A stretch of DNA of 64,000 nt from Bradyrhizobium sp. Ec3.3. Its GTDB lineage: Bacteria; Pseudomonadota; Alphaproteobacteria; Rhizobiales; Xanthobacteraceae. This document shows positions 34,314-43,643 of this stretch, one piece after another (position 1 is the stretch's first letter; each line of letters opens with the position of its first letter). A program made the translations under genes and the position numbers. Location: positions 158-64,157 of the forward strand of contig NZ_AXAS01000046.1 in the NCBI RefSeq assembly GCF_000472925.1, read 5' to 3'. The notes beneath the pieces are model-generated. The model did no database searches. It saw only the letters and a list, made by a program, of their open reading frames with translations, and was not told the DNA's origin.

Positions 34314-35072
34314 TCAGGTCGCCGTCTGCCGGCTTCTCTGCGCGAAGTTGAGGCCACCGACGACCTGCTGCGTTGGCAGCACCTCCATGAACGCGACGTT
34401 CATGCGCGCAGGGGAGCCGATTGCGAAGGCGATCGAATTGGCGATGTCCTCTGGCTGGAGGGCTTCATAATCGTCGAAGAAACGGCGCTTGGCCTCGGCG
34501 AGGTCGCCCAGGAGCCGCCCGAAGACTTCCGTCTCCACGCGTGCTGGCGACACCTCGGTCACGCGAACCCTGGTGCCGTAGAGGTCGACGCGCAACTGCT
34601 GCGAGAGCGAATGAATGCCCGCCTTCGTCGCGTGGTAGACCGTGTTGCCCCCTCCGAAGGCATAATGGCCAGCGATGGAGGAGATGTTGACCACGTGGCC
34701 ACGGTCGCGCTTCGCCATTCCTGGCACGATCAGGCGCGTGAGATGCAGAACCGCGCGCAAATTGACGTCGATGAGCGCATCGACGTCATCGGGTGTCGTG
34801 TCCAGGATGTTGCCGCGCCGGGACTGGCCGGCGTTGTTGATGAGAACGTCGAATTCTGCCGATTGCGCCAGCGCCGCCAGCGCATCGAGGTTGTTCACGT
34901 CCACGGCGCATGAGCGGCAGCCGGTCTCGGCCGACAGGGTCGCCAGCCGGTCCGCATCGCGCGCCACGGCGTAGACCTCGAGCCCCTCGGCGCTCAGGCG
35001 GCGAACCGTGGCAGCCCCGATGCCCGAGGATGCGCCGGTGACCAACGCCCTTCGATAGTCCGAAAATGCCAT
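34314..35072 (-). CDS. SDR-family oxidoreductase, paralogue B
   Basis: 252 residues. Coenzyme motif TGASSGIGAATVRRL, NNAGQSRRGNILD, VVNISSIAGHYAFGGG and YHATKAG. It is a close relative of the SDR at 21533, which begins the other arm of this cluster. It is first of the six leftward genes ending with the carrier-like protein, and it is divergent from the LysR gene. Confidence 0.85.
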   Translation of the reverse strand: MAFSDYRRALVTGASSGIGAATVRRLSAEGLEVYAVARDADRLATLSAETGCRSCAVDVNNLDALAALAQSAEFDVLINNAGQSRRGNILDTTPDDVDALIDVNLRAVLHLTRLIVPGMAKRDRGHVVNISSIAGHYAFGGGNTVYHATKAGIHSLSQQLRVDLYGTRVRVTEVSPARVETEVFGRLLGDLAEAKRRFFDDYEALQPEDIANSIAFAIGSPARMNVAFMEVLPTQQVVGGLNFAQRSRQTAT

Positions 35073-35117
35073 TCGTACGGCTCCTCCGTGTATCGTTACC
35101 TATAGGCCCGGCCGGTT

Positions 35118-35144
35118 CCAGATGGTAAGAATATTTCCTTCTGG
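35118..35144. promoter_or_regulatory. Candidate LysR-type operator between SDR and LysR genes
   Basis: Inverted repeat CCAGA (35118-35122) / TCTGG (35140-35144) flanking an AT-rich centre that contains GTAAGA and TATTTCC. It is 46 bases before the SDR start and 61 before the preferred LysR start. A related segment occurs before the first SDR (21372-21397). Confidence 0.4.
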
Positions 35145-35205
35145 TCCCATAGCCCCAGCGTATTGCTGCTGCGGCCATGACAACCGCCTTCTCGGGAACC
35201 CCGTA

Positions 35206-36192
35206 TTGGATACGCGTCGCCTCGAAGCCTTCGTCAAAGTCGTCGATCTCGGTAGCGTCTCGCGCGCGGCGAAGCTGCTCAACATCGCCCAGCCCGCGCT
35301 GAGCCAGCAGATCGCGAGCCTCGAGCAGGACTTCAAGCGAAAGCTATTGGACCGCAGCGCCCGCGGGGTCCGCCCGACCGAAGCCGGACAGATCCTCTAC
35401 CGCTACGCCAAATCGATCCAGCGGCAGATCGACGAGGCGCGGCGTACTATTTTGGAGAACCGATCGGGGCTGACCGGCAACGTTACGATCGGCTTGGCGC
35501 CGCTCAGCTCGGCGGCGTTGCTCGCGACTCCGCTGCTGTTGCAGGTACGTGAACGCTATCCCGGCGTCGTGCTGCACATTTACGACAGTTCAGGGATCAT
35601 GCTCAGCGAAATGATGCTGAAGGGCAGCATGGATATGGCTGTCCTGTACGGCGATCGTCCGGTGACTGGTCTCGACTACAAGCCGCTGATGCGCGAGTAC
35701 TTTTATCTTGTCGCGCCTCGCAGCATGTATGCAGGGCAGATGCCTTCGGAGGAGGTTTCGGCGGAGGAGGTCGCGCAATTCGACCTGCTTCTTCCATATC
35801 GGGAATCCTTCCTGCGACAGACGGTCGAGCGGGTCTGCGCCGAGGTGGGGCTCCGCCCGCGCATCGTCGCCGAGATCCATTCGCAATCGACCCTGTCTTC
35901 GGCGATTGCAGCCGGAATGGGTGCTGCCGTGCTGCCGATGTCCATCGCAAAGGCATTACCGAACCTGGATGAGCTCTGCATTCGGCGGATCGATGCGCCG
36001 TCGGCGTCGCAGCAAATGTCGCTATGCATTTCCGATAACGTTGCCCTGTCCGACGCAGCGTTCGCGGTCTACAAGATATTGCTGGAGATCATCGCGAAGG
36101 AATGGGGACAGTTCGATTGCCTGGCTGATCCGAATGCCGTCACCTCAGGCTCCTCCACCAAACCTCTGGGCGGTTCGGAAGACGAGCCATAA
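35206..36192 (+). CDS. LysR-family transcriptional regulator
   Basis: 328 residues from a TTG at 35206 (MDTRRLEAFVKVVDLGSVSRA), where GGGAA precedes at nine bases. An ATG at 35122 would add 28 residues that do not fit the family and would overlap the dyad. The helix-turn-helix is SRAAKLLNIAQPALSQQIASLE (quoted in part). The effector domain resembles the Nac/Cbl-like group, with a 25-residue polar C-terminal tail. It probably controls the divergent SDR-carboxylase operon. Confidence 0.88.
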   Translation: MDTRRLEAFVKVVDLGSVSRAAKLLNIAQPALSQQIASLEQDFKRKLLDRSARGVRPTEAGQILYRYAKSIQRQIDEARRTILENRSGLTGNVTIGLAPLSSAALLATPLLLQVRERYPGVVLHIYDSSGIMLSEMMLKGSMDMAVLYGDRPVTGLDYKPLMREYFYLVAPRSMYAGQMPSEEVSAEEVAQFDLLLPYRESFLRQTVERVCAEVGLRPRIVAEIHSQSTLSSAIAAGMGAAVLPMSIAKALPNLDELCIRRIDAPSASQQMSLCISDNVALSDAAFAVYKILLEIIAKEWGQFDCLADPNAVTSGSSTKPLGGSEDEP

Positions 36193-36290
36193 CGAAATAC
36201 GATGCGGCAATCCCAAAATCTGAAATTCTCCGGCGGGAGAGGGTCGACTATTGGAGGTGAGGTGCAGAGATTGCGGCCGTTGGAGGGACC

Positions 36291-36962
36291 ATGGTTCACG
36301 TTATCAGGACATTCGATCGGCCCGCGGCTGAGCTTGTGGAACGCATCAAGCAATTCCCGCCGTCGACCCTGCATGAGGCTCAGGGGCGGACCGGGGCGCT
36401 GACGTCCCGGATCAAGCCGATTTATCCGGGTATGCGCGCTTGCGGGCCGGCATTCACGGTCAGCTGCCACCCCGGCGACAACATGATGCTCATTACCGCG
36501 ATCTCGCTCGCTAAGCCGGGCGATGTGCTCATCGTGAGTGCAGGCGACCATCCCGAGCAGGGCGGTTTCGGCGAGGTGCTGGCGACAGCCTGCGTGGCCA
36601 AGGGGCTTGCCGGCCTGGTGACAGATGCCGGCGTGCGCGACGGTCCGGCGATCCGGAATACCGGCTTCAACGTGTTCTCGTATGGCCTCTGCATGAAGGG
36701 GACCGTGAAGGAGACGCTCGGCTACATCAACCAGCCGATCGTCATTGGCGGCGTTGCGGTTCGCCCCGGCGATATCGTGAGCGCCGACGATGATGGTGTC
36801 GTCATCGTGCCGAAGGACAACATCGCCGATGTGTGCACCAAGTCGGCCGCGCGCGAGGAGAAGGAAGCCGGCGTGATGAAGGCGCTCAAGGCCGGCGGCG
36901 ACATTCTCGAACTGTCCGGCATCGGCAAGGTGCTTGAGTCCAAGAATTGCACGTTCGCCTGA
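36291..36962 (+). CDS. RraA/4-hydroxy-4-methyl-2-oxoglutarate aldolase-family protein
   Basis: 223 residues, longer than RraA (about 160) and matching the 4-carboxy-4-hydroxy-2-oxoadipate aldolase/oxaloacetate decarboxylase type. Motifs: GPAFTVSCHPGDNMM near 50, VLIVSAGDHPEQGGFGEVLA near 88 (quoted in part), and GLVTDAGVRDGPAIR near 116, which carries the catalytic Arg and Asp. GGAGGGACC precedes the ATG. It would cleave or decarboxylate a 2-oxo dicarboxylic acid. The 98-base gap after LysR allows its own promoter. Confidence 0.82.
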   Translation: MVHVIRTFDRPAAELVERIKQFPPSTLHEAQGRTGALTSRIKPIYPGMRACGPAFTVSCHPGDNMMLITAISLAKPGDVLIVSAGDHPEQGGFGEVLATACVAKGLAGLVTDAGVRDGPAIRNTGFNVFSYGLCMKGTVKETLGYINQPIVIGGVAVRPGDIVSADDDGVVIVPKDNIADVCTKSAAREEKEAGVMKALKAGGDILELSGIGKVLESKNCTFA

Positions 36963-37121
36963 AAAGCGGACGGCTAGGCGATCATCGCTTACGGGAATAG
37001 CACGGCCTGAGGGGACCGCACGCGCTGAATTCCGCGTGTCAAGCCCGAGGGGCATGGCGAGGATTATCAGGAAAGCCGTCGTGCCATTGGGATGCTGCCA
37101 CGCGTCCCCACGCGCGCGTTT

Positions 37122-37832
37122 CTAATGTCCGGCGCTCTGTCCGCCGTCGACGTGCAGGATCTCGCCGGTGGTGAAGGCGGCACCTTCGAGGTACAGCACC
37201 GCATCGACAACATCGCGCACCTCTCCCATCCGTCCGACCGGATGCAGCTTGGCAAGGAAGTCGTACGTTTCGGGTGCATGCATCGGCGTCTTGACCGCGC
37301 CAGGTGCCACGGCGTTGACGCGGATACCCTTGCTCGCATATTCGATGGCGAGCGACTTCGTTGCCGCATTCAAGCCGCCCTTTGTGAGGGCGGCCAGCAC
37401 CGATGGGACGCTGCTGACCGCATGTTCGTCGAGGCTGCTCGTGATCTGCACGATATGCCCGGATCCTCGCTTCAGCATTTCCTTGGCTGCGCGCCGAGTG
37501 ACATGGAAGAACCCGTCGAGATTGATCCCCAGCAAGTGGGCGTAGTCTTCGTCGGTATAATCGGTGAATGGCTTTGCGACGAAGACGCCGGCGTTGTTGA
37601 CGAGGGTGTCGAGGCGGCCGAAGCGGTGGATCGCCTGCGACACGATGCGTTCCGCCGTGTTCGGATCGGCGATGTCCCCGGCAACTGCCAGGATATCCGG
37701 ATCAGACGGCTGTCTGATCGAGCGAGAATTCGCGACCACACGAAAATTGCGATCGCGATATGCCCTGACCAAGGCTTCGCCGATACCCTGCGACGCTCCG
37801 GTGATGATAGCGACTTTCTGCTCTGTACCCAT
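37122..37832 (-). CDS. SDR-family oxidoreductase
   Basis: 236 residues from the ATG at 37832, with GGAGG six bases before; a longer frame exists but lacks a ribosome site. Coenzyme motif TGASQGIGEAL, NNAGVFVAKP, and a catalytic region VQITSSLDEHAVSSVPSVLAALTKG (quoted in part). The usual catalytic YxxxK is replaced here by a segment LAALTKG, so the tyrosine is not obvious. Last gene of the ketone-body operon. Confidence 0.78.
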   Translation of the reverse strand: MGTEQKVAIITGASQGIGEALVRAYRDRNFRVVANSRSIRQPSDPDILAVAGDIADPNTAERIVSQAIHRFGRLDTLVNNAGVFVAKPFTDYTDEDYAHLLGINLDGFFHVTRRAAKEMLKRGSGHIVQITSSLDEHAVSSVPSVLAALTKGGLNAATKSLAIEYASKGIRVNAVAPGAVKTPMHAPETYDFLAKLHPVGRMGEVRDVVDAVLYLEGAAFTTGEILHVDGGQSAGH

Positions 37833-37887
37833 GATGGACCTCCATGTTTTTCGGTTGAAGCGGCGCGTCGCCGCGCTGGTCGCTTCG

Positions 37888-38670
37888 CTACTGTGCGGTC
37901 CAGCCGCCATCCACGGAAATGGTCGTGCCCGTGATCTGGTCCGCCGCAGGCGAACAGAGGAAGGTCACGGTGCCGCCAAGCTGTGAGGGAGAAACGAAAT
38001 CCAGGGACGGCTGTTTCTCGGCCAAAAGGTCCCTGGCCGCCTCCTTCTGATTTATGCCCCTTTGCGTAGCGATATTGCTGATCTGCTTTTCGACAAGGGG
38101 TGTTCGTACCCAACCCGGACAGACTGCGTTGCAGGTGACGCCGCTGCCGGCTGTCTCCAGGCCGACCACCTTGGTCAGGCCGACCAGTCCGTGCTTGGCT
38201 GCAACGTAGGCGGCTTTGTGTGTTGAGGCGACAAGACCGTGCGTCGAAGCAATATTGACGATCCGTCCCCAATGCTGCTTTTTCATCTGAGGTACCGCCG
38301 CGGCGATTCCGTGAAACGCAGCGGACAGATTGATGTCGAGAATTGCGTGCCACTTAGCGGCAGGAAATTCCTCCACCGGCGCGGTGAACTGGATGCCGGC
38401 ATTGTTCACCAAGATGTCGAGGCGTCCGAACCTCTCGACCGTCGCGGCAACCAATCCGCGCACGGCTTCTCCCTTTGACATATCGGCGCCGTCGTAGACG
38501 ACGCGCACGCTGTGCTCACGTTCGATGCCGATGCGGATCTTCTCGATCTCGTCGGCATCCCCGAGGCCGTTCAACACGAGGTCGGCGCCGAGCCTTGCCA
38601 ATTCCTTCGCGATGCCCAGGCCGATGCCGCTGGTCGATCCGGTGACGATGGATACTTTTCCCTTCAACAT
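37888..38670 (-). CDS. bdhA: D-3-hydroxybutyrate dehydrogenase
   Basis: 260 residues, the size of known enzymes. MLKGKVSIVTGSTSGIGLGIA opens the coenzyme fold (quoted in part); NNAGIQFTAPVEEFP, the catalytic VNIASTHGLVASTHKAAY with AAKHG, and the C-terminal ITGTTISVDGGWTAQ are characteristic of this SDR subfamily. It converts 3-hydroxybutyrate and NAD to acetoacetate, linking polyhydroxybutyrate breakdown to the acetoacetate decarboxylase in the same operon. AAGGA precedes the ATG. Confidence 0.9.
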   Translation of the reverse strand: MLKGKVSIVTGSTSGIGLGIAKELARLGADLVLNGLGDADEIEKIRIGIEREHSVRVVYDGADMSKGEAVRGLVAATVERFGRLDILVNNAGIQFTAPVEEFPAAKWHAILDINLSAAFHGIAAAVPQMKKQHWGRIVNIASTHGLVASTHKAAYVAAKHGLVGLTKVVGLETAGSGVTCNAVCPGWVRTPLVEKQISNIATQRGINQKEAARDLLAEKQPSLDFVSPSQLGGTVTFLCSPAADQITGTTISVDGGWTAQ

Positions 38671-38728
38671 GGGGAATTCCTTTCGATGTTTGAGACAAGA
38701 GAATCAGGCGGCGGTCGCCGCCTTGGTT

Positions 38729-40339
38729 TCAGTGGGCGCCGCCGCCGGCGTCGATGCGGTCGGGCTTGGTGAGTATGAGCGCCGCGATCAGGGCGACGAT
38801 CTGTGAGATGCCGAGCAGATAGAAGGTGTCGCTGAAGCCGAGGATGAACGCCTGCTTCTGGATGACCTTGCCGATTGCGACATAGGCGCGATGGGCGGCA
38901 TCGACCCGGTCGATCACGCCGTGGCTGATGAAATACTGTGTGAGCTGATCGAGCCGGGTGCGGGTTGCTTGCTCGAACATCGAGACCGATTGCATCAGGA
39001 CGTTGGAGTGGTACTGCTCGCGCTTGGTCAGGAGCGTCTGCAGGGCAGCGATTCCGATCGCGCCGCCGAGGTTGCGCATCATATTGAACAAAGCTGATGC
39101 CGATCCTGCGTTCTCCGCTTCCATTCCTGCAGTCGCAACGCTCGATAGCGGCGCGAAGACCAGGGCCTGGCCAAGCGCGCGGATGACGTTCGGCCAGAAA
39201 AGCTGATCGGCCGCATAGTCGTTCGTCATGTAGATGTTCATGAAATTGGAGCCGCCAAACAGCACAAAGCCGATGCCGATGACGAGGCGCGGATCGAACC
39301 GCTTCATCAGGCGAGGTACCAGCGGGATCAGCACGAGCTGCGGCAGGCCAGTCCATGCCAGCACCATGCCGATCTGCTCGGAGTTGTAGCCCTGGATGCG
39401 GGACAGATAGACCGGCAGGACATAGACGGAGCCATACAGCGATACGCCGAGCAGGAAATTCGCCAGCACGCCAAAGCCGAAATTGCGGCGGAACAGGATG
39501 CGCAGGTTGAGCAACGGTTTCTGGGCAGTCAGCTCGATTGCGAGGAACAGCGTCAACGCAACCGCGGCGATCACGGCCAGCCGAACGATGAAGGGCGAGC
39601 CGAACCAATCGTCCTTGTTGCCTTCTTCCAGGACGGTCTGAAGCGCGGCGAGCCCGATCGCCATGGTGATGATCCCGGCCCAGTCGCCGTCTCGCAGCAG
39701 CGAGAGGTTCATCGGCCTCGCTTCCAGAGAGAAGAAGAGCATACCGATCATGATCGCGCCGGGCACGACGTTGACGTAGAAGATGTATTCCCAGCCGAAA
39801 TTCTCGGTGAGATAGCCGCCGATGGTCGGACCGATCGCGGGTGCGAAGGTCGCGGAGATCGCGAACATCGCCAGCCCGATCGGCTGCTTCGCTTTCGGCA
39901 GGAGCGTGATGATGAGCGTGAATGCCATGGGGATCAGCACGCCGCCGGTAAACCCTTGCACCGCGCGCAGCGCGATCATCTGCGGCAGGTCTTGCGCGAG
40001 CGCGCAGGCTGCCGAGAAGACGAGGAACAGAACGGCGTTGGTGAGGAGATAGACTCGGACCGAGAAGACCTGGGCAAGCCAGCCGCTGAGCGGAATCACG
40101 ACGATTTCGGCGATCAGGTAGGAGGTCGAGATCCACCCGCCGTCGTCGATGCCCGCACCGATCCCACCCTGAATGTCGGCAAGCGAGGCGTTGACGATCT
40201 GGATGTTGAGTACCGCCATGAACGCACCCATCGTGGCGCCGATCACTGCGAGCCAGGTTTTTGCTGAGACGGCGTGGGCCGCAGGTGGCCGATCCTCGCT
40301 GGCGGGAGTGGCGTCGATCGTGGTTTGCAATGTGGTCAT
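38729..40339 (-). CDS. DHA2-family MFS transporter (EmrB-like)
   Basis: 536 residues with fourteen predicted helices. The segment LNIQIVNASLADIQGGIGAG near helix 1, VRVYLLTNAVLFLVFSAACALAQ near residue 75 (quoted in part), and motif C-like GPTIGGYLTENFGWEYIFYVN (quoted in part) identify the drug:H+ antiporter-2 type. It should pair with the HlyD-like protein upstream as a two-part inner-membrane pump needing an outer-membrane channel from elsewhere. GAGGAAA precedes the ATG. Confidence 0.93.
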   Translation of the reverse strand: MTTLQTTIDATPASEDRPPAAHAVSAKTWLAVIGATMGAFMAVLNIQIVNASLADIQGGIGAGIDDGGWISTSYLIAEIVVIPLSGWLAQVFSVRVYLLTNAVLFLVFSAACALAQDLPQMIALRAVQGFTGGVLIPMAFTLIITLLPKAKQPIGLAMFAISATFAPAIGPTIGGYLTENFGWEYIFYVNVVPGAIMIGMLFFSLEARPMNLSLLRDGDWAGIITMAIGLAALQTVLEEGNKDDWFGSPFIVRLAVIAAVALTLFLAIELTAQKPLLNLRILFRRNFGFGVLANFLLGVSLYGSVYVLPVYLSRIQGYNSEQIGMVLAWTGLPQLVLIPLVPRLMKRFDPRLVIGIGFVLFGGSNFMNIYMTNDYAADQLFWPNVIRALGQALVFAPLSSVATAGMEAENAGSASALFNMMRNLGGAIGIAALQTLLTKREQYHSNVLMQSVSMFEQATRTRLDQLTQYFISHGVIDRVDAAHRAYVAIGKVIQKQAFILGFSDTFYLLGISQIVALIAALILTKPDRIDAGGGAH

Positions 40340-40374
40340 GACGGTTTCCTCGCTCGCGAGGCTGGATAGGGGGG

Positions 40375-41523
40375 TCAGCTGCGGGGCTTGCCGCCGCGCG
40401 ATGCGAGCCGCTTTTCGGCCTCGCGTTCGGCGACGACAGTGGACTTGGTGTCGACAGTCGGCTCCGCAGACATGCCGGGGCGCAGCAGACCGCTCAGGCT
40501 CCGGTCATCGAGCACGATCTTCACCGGCACGCGCTGCACGATCTTCGTGAAGTTGCCGGTCGCGTTGTCCGGCGGGAGCAGCGCGAATTCCAGGCCACTC
40601 GCCGGCGACAGGCTATCGACATGGCCTTTCAGCCTGGTCGAATGGAAGCTGTCGACCCGCAGCTCGACCGGTTGGCCATTGCGCACATGGGTGAGTTGGG
40701 TCTCCTTGAAATTGGCGACCACATAGACTTGGTCGAGCGGAACTACCGCCATCAGCTGCGTGCCTGCCTGCACATATTGGCCGACGCGGAGTGTCCGCGC
40801 ACCGATCGTGCCGTCGACCGGAGCCGTGATCTGGGTGTAGGAGAGGTTCAGGGCAGCCTGGTGCTCGACCGCGCGTGCGCGATCGAGTTGCGCGACAGCT
40901 TGCGTGCGCTGGGTCGATAGCACCTCGACTTTCTTGTTGGCTGCGAGCAATCCCGCCTTACCCTGCTGAAGCTGTGCGGTCTGCGAGCGCAATGCTGCGT
41001 CGGTCTGCTGGGCGCGTTGTATCGTTCCCGAGCCCGACCTCATGAGCTCGTCGTAGCGGGCGCGCTCCTGCTGCGCGAATTTCAGACCAGCTTCGGTCGC
41101 GTCGACTTCGGCCGCCTGCTGTTGAATGAGAGGCTGCTGCAATTCGATCTGCGCGTCGAGGTTCTTGACCGCGGCTTCCGAGGCCGCAATGTCGGCCTTG
41201 GCCTGGTTCAGCGCGGTCTTGAAATCGCGATCGTCGATCCGGGCCAGCACCTGGCCGGCCTTCACCGGTTCGTTGTCGGCGACCAGCACTTCGGCGATGT
41301 AGCCGGAAACCTTCGGCGCAATGACTGTGGAGTCGGCCTTGACGTAGGCGTCGTCGGTCGTTTCCAGATAGCGGCCGGTGGTGATGTAGTAGTGGCTGAA
41401 AGCGGCGGCCCCGGCCACGCCGAGGGCGGCGGCGAACGCCAGCGCCGCGCGCCGGATCGCCTGACGCGACGGGCGAATGCTGGTTTTCGTTTTCTGCTCG
41501 GAAGCATACGAAAGGATCGACAT
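40375..41523 (-). CDS. HlyD/EmrA-family membrane fusion protein
   Basis: 382 residues. A cytoplasmic N-terminus, one membrane anchor (about residues 28-48), a lipoyl half-motif VIAPKVSGYIAEVLVADNEPVKAGQVLA (quoted in part), a long coiled coil (about 90-220) and the second half QITAPVDGTIGARTLRVGQYV. The order is that of EmrA periplasmic adaptors. It lies 35 bases before the MFS gene. The pump's substrate is unknown. Confidence 0.92.
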   Translation of the reverse strand: MSILSYASEQKTKTSIRPSRQAIRRAALAFAAALGVAGAAAFSHYYITTGRYLETTDDAYVKADSTVIAPKVSGYIAEVLVADNEPVKAGQVLARIDDRDFKTALNQAKADIAASEAAVKNLDAQIELQQPLIQQQAAEVDATEAGLKFAQQERARYDELMRSGSGTIQRAQQTDAALRSQTAQLQQGKAGLLAANKKVEVLSTQRTQAVAQLDRARAVEHQAALNLSYTQITAPVDGTIGARTLRVGQYVQAGTQLMAVVPLDQVYVVANFKETQLTHVRNGQPVELRVDSFHSTRLKGHVDSLSPASGLEFALLPPDNATGNFTKIVQRVPVKIVLDDRSLSGLLRPGMSAEPTVDTKSTVVAEREAEKRLASRGGKPRS

Positions 41524-41556
41524 GGTTCTCTCCGAAGTCGGGGGGGACGCTAGATC

Positions 41557-42732
41557 TCAATCGGGGCGGTGGACGTCATGCGTGATGATGCCGAGCTCGG
41601 GAGCGGGCGGGTCCAGGCGGCGTGGGTCGGCCAGCGTGCGGCGGATGTCGTCCAGACCGCTTTGCCAATGCGCGCGCATTGCGTTCAGCCCGAACTCGTA
41701 GTCCTTTGACTGGCCCTCGTAGATTTTGGACTGGTAGATGAGGTGGACGATGTTGTAGGAGCGATGGCGGGCCATGTCCGCGATGGCGCGGATTTCCGGA
41801 TCCTGCTTCGCGCGTTCCGGCAACTCCTGGATCGTCCGCTGTAACGCCTGACGCATCTTCTGCATGCGTAGCGCCTGGTCCGTGATGGCGCGCGTACGGC
41901 TCGAATATTGGATGTCCTTCTGCCGGCTCGACACCTCCATCATGTCGTGGGGAACACGACCCCTGGCAGACCAGAGATCGACCTGGAATGTCAGTGTGTC
42001 GCGCGGCTCGCTGGACAGCACGCGTGAGAGAGGAGTGTTCCAGACGACGCCGCCATCCCAATAGTGTTCGCCTTCGATCTCGACGGCAGGGAACCCCGGT
42101 GGCAAAGCGCCGGAAGCCATGAAATGCTTCGGTCCCAGCTTACGTTCGGTCGTGTCGAAGTAGGTCAGGTTACCGGTGCGAACGTTGACCGCGCCGACGC
42201 TGACGCGTACCTCGCCCGCGTTCAGCCGATCGAAATCGACGAGCTTCTCCAGCGTCCGCTGCAACGGTGCTGTGTCGTAGAAGCTGGTCGCTGCATCACC
42301 CGAAAAAGGCGACCAGAACGGCGCGGGGAATCGAGGCTTGAAGAAGCCGGGCTGCCCCTGGAATAAGGCCCTCATCGCGGCAAGCGCGTTGTGCAGCGAG
42401 CGCATATCGAACGCGAATGGCAGGGCATTGGCTAGCCCTTCGCCGGCGGGCCATCCCACCGGACACGCACAGATAGTCTCCCAGAACTCGCGTAGCCGCT
42501 CGACCCGTTGGTCTTCCGGCGATCCGGCAATGATCGCCGCATTGAGCGCGCCGATCGAAATGCCGGCCAACCAGTTCGGCCTGATACCGGCTTCGTGCAG
42601 GCCCTCATACACTCCGGCCTGATAGGCTCCCAGAGCTCCGCCGCCCTGCAGCACCAGGGCGACGACGTCATATGGCAGCGACGTGGACGGCTGCGGCACG
42701 GAACTCACTTGCTCGCGCATCACCTTCAGCAT
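41557..42732 (-). CDS. Patatin-like phospholipase/hydrolase
   Basis: 391 residues from the ATG at 42732 (GGGAG nine bases before). The oxyanion loop LVLQGGGALGAYQAG, the nucleophile elbow GISIGALNAA and the catalytic DGG in YWDGGVVWNTPL are all present, so a Ser-Asp dyad hydrolase is expected. A domain of about 100 residues rich in basic helices follows (RAITDQALRMQKMRQAL). Next to bdhA and adc, a role in lipid or intracellular polyhydroxybutyrate breakdown is plausible. Confidence 0.9.
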   Translation of the reverse strand: MLKVMREQVSSVPQPSTSLPYDVVALVLQGGGALGAYQAGVYEGLHEAGIRPNWLAGISIGALNAAIIAGSPEDQRVERLREFWETICACPVGWPAGEGLANALPFAFDMRSLHNALAAMRALFQGQPGFFKPRFPAPFWSPFSGDAATSFYDTAPLQRTLEKLVDFDRLNAGEVRVSVGAVNVRTGNLTYFDTTERKLGPKHFMASGALPPGFPAVEIEGEHYWDGGVVWNTPLSRVLSSEPRDTLTFQVDLWSARGRVPHDMMEVSSRQKDIQYSSRTRAITDQALRMQKMRQALQRTIQELPERAKQDPEIRAIADMARHRSYNIVHLIYQSKIYEGQSKDYEFGLNAMRAHWQSGLDDIRRTLADPRRLDPPAPELGIITHDVHRPD

Positions 42733-42764
42733 CTCGTAAACTCCCGATCTTGCGGCTGATCCGA

Positions 42765-43565
42765 TCAGCCTGCGTTTGCTTCGATAAGGATCTCGGACCT
42801 GGACTCGCGTCGTTGTGCGGTAGCGCCCGGCGCCAGGTAGTCGTGGACGACAGTGCCAAGCCCGAGCGTCAGGTCGGCGATGAGGTGCTTGGCCGAAAGC
42901 ACTTGGAGGACGGGCAGTTCGGCTACGGGGGCCAGGGCGTGCGAATACAGGTCCAGCGCTGCCGGCCCGGTCCAAGCACCTTTCACGGTGATCGCTTCGA
43001 GGTGGTAGCGGACCAGCTCGCAGATGCGCGCCGAGCCGTCGACATGCGGGATGATCTTGAGCAGGAAATTGGGAGCGGCGAGTTTCCTGGCCTCGGCTTC
43101 GATGTCGAGGGCGCGGTGCTTGTAACCCATGGTGCCGGTCGCGATGCGCACCGAGCCGTAGTTCAGGGTGCCGACCAGGGTATCGATCTCGACCGCGAGC
43201 TTCGGTTGCGCCAGCTTCTTGGGAAAGCCCCACAGCTCACGCCCGCCGGCGATGGGCGGATGATCGTTGAGGAACATCTGATGGGTAAAGCTGCCGGCCT
43301 GACCTTGATAGGATACCGGGATGACCTGGCCGCTTTCGGTGTAGTCGCCAAACCCAGTTGAATCCGGCATGCGGATGAACTCGTAGTTCACCACAGGTTC
43401 GGTCAGCTCGAGTGGCGCCGGTACAATCCGGCGCAGCGCCTCGGGATCCGTCCGGTACTGGATGATGAAGTACTCGCGATTGATGAAGCGATAGGGGCCG
43501 GGTGGAAAGGCCGGGTTCGTCAACGGCATGGCGAACGCGCTCGTGCGGACGGTCTCGTGTTTCAT
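42765..43565 (-). CDS. adc: Acetoacetate decarboxylase
   Basis: 266 residues. The active-site segment GGRELWGFPKKLAQPKL has adjacent Lys116 and Lys117, the pair that sets the low pKa of the Schiff-base lysine, and Glu residues upstream in YEFIRMPDSTGFGDYTE. It converts acetoacetate to acetone and CO2. It is 32 bases before the patatin gene and in the same operon as bdhA. GGAG lies nine bases before the ATG. Confidence 0.92.
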   Translation of the reverse strand: MKHETVRTSAFAMPLTNPAFPPGPYRFINREYFIIQYRTDPEALRRIVPAPLELTEPVVNYEFIRMPDSTGFGDYTESGQVIPVSYQGQAGSFTHQMFLNDHPPIAGGRELWGFPKKLAQPKLAVEIDTLVGTLNYGSVRIATGTMGYKHRALDIEAEARKLAAPNFLLKIIPHVDGSARICELVRYHLEAITVKGAWTGPAALDLYSHALAPVAELPVLQVLSAKHLIADLTLGLGTVVHDYLAPGATAQRRESRSEILIEANAG

Positions 43566-43643
43566 CGTGGTGAGCTCCAGTTTGGTCGATAGCGAGGGAG
43601 CCGCGCTTCTGCGTGGGAAGCGCGGCCGTGTCGCGTGAGGCCC

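Noticed and set aside
42733..43233. Extension of the patatin gene by 167 codons
   Set aside because: The extension is antisense-like sequence inside the acetoacetate decarboxylase gene; GGGAG precedes the ATG at 42732.
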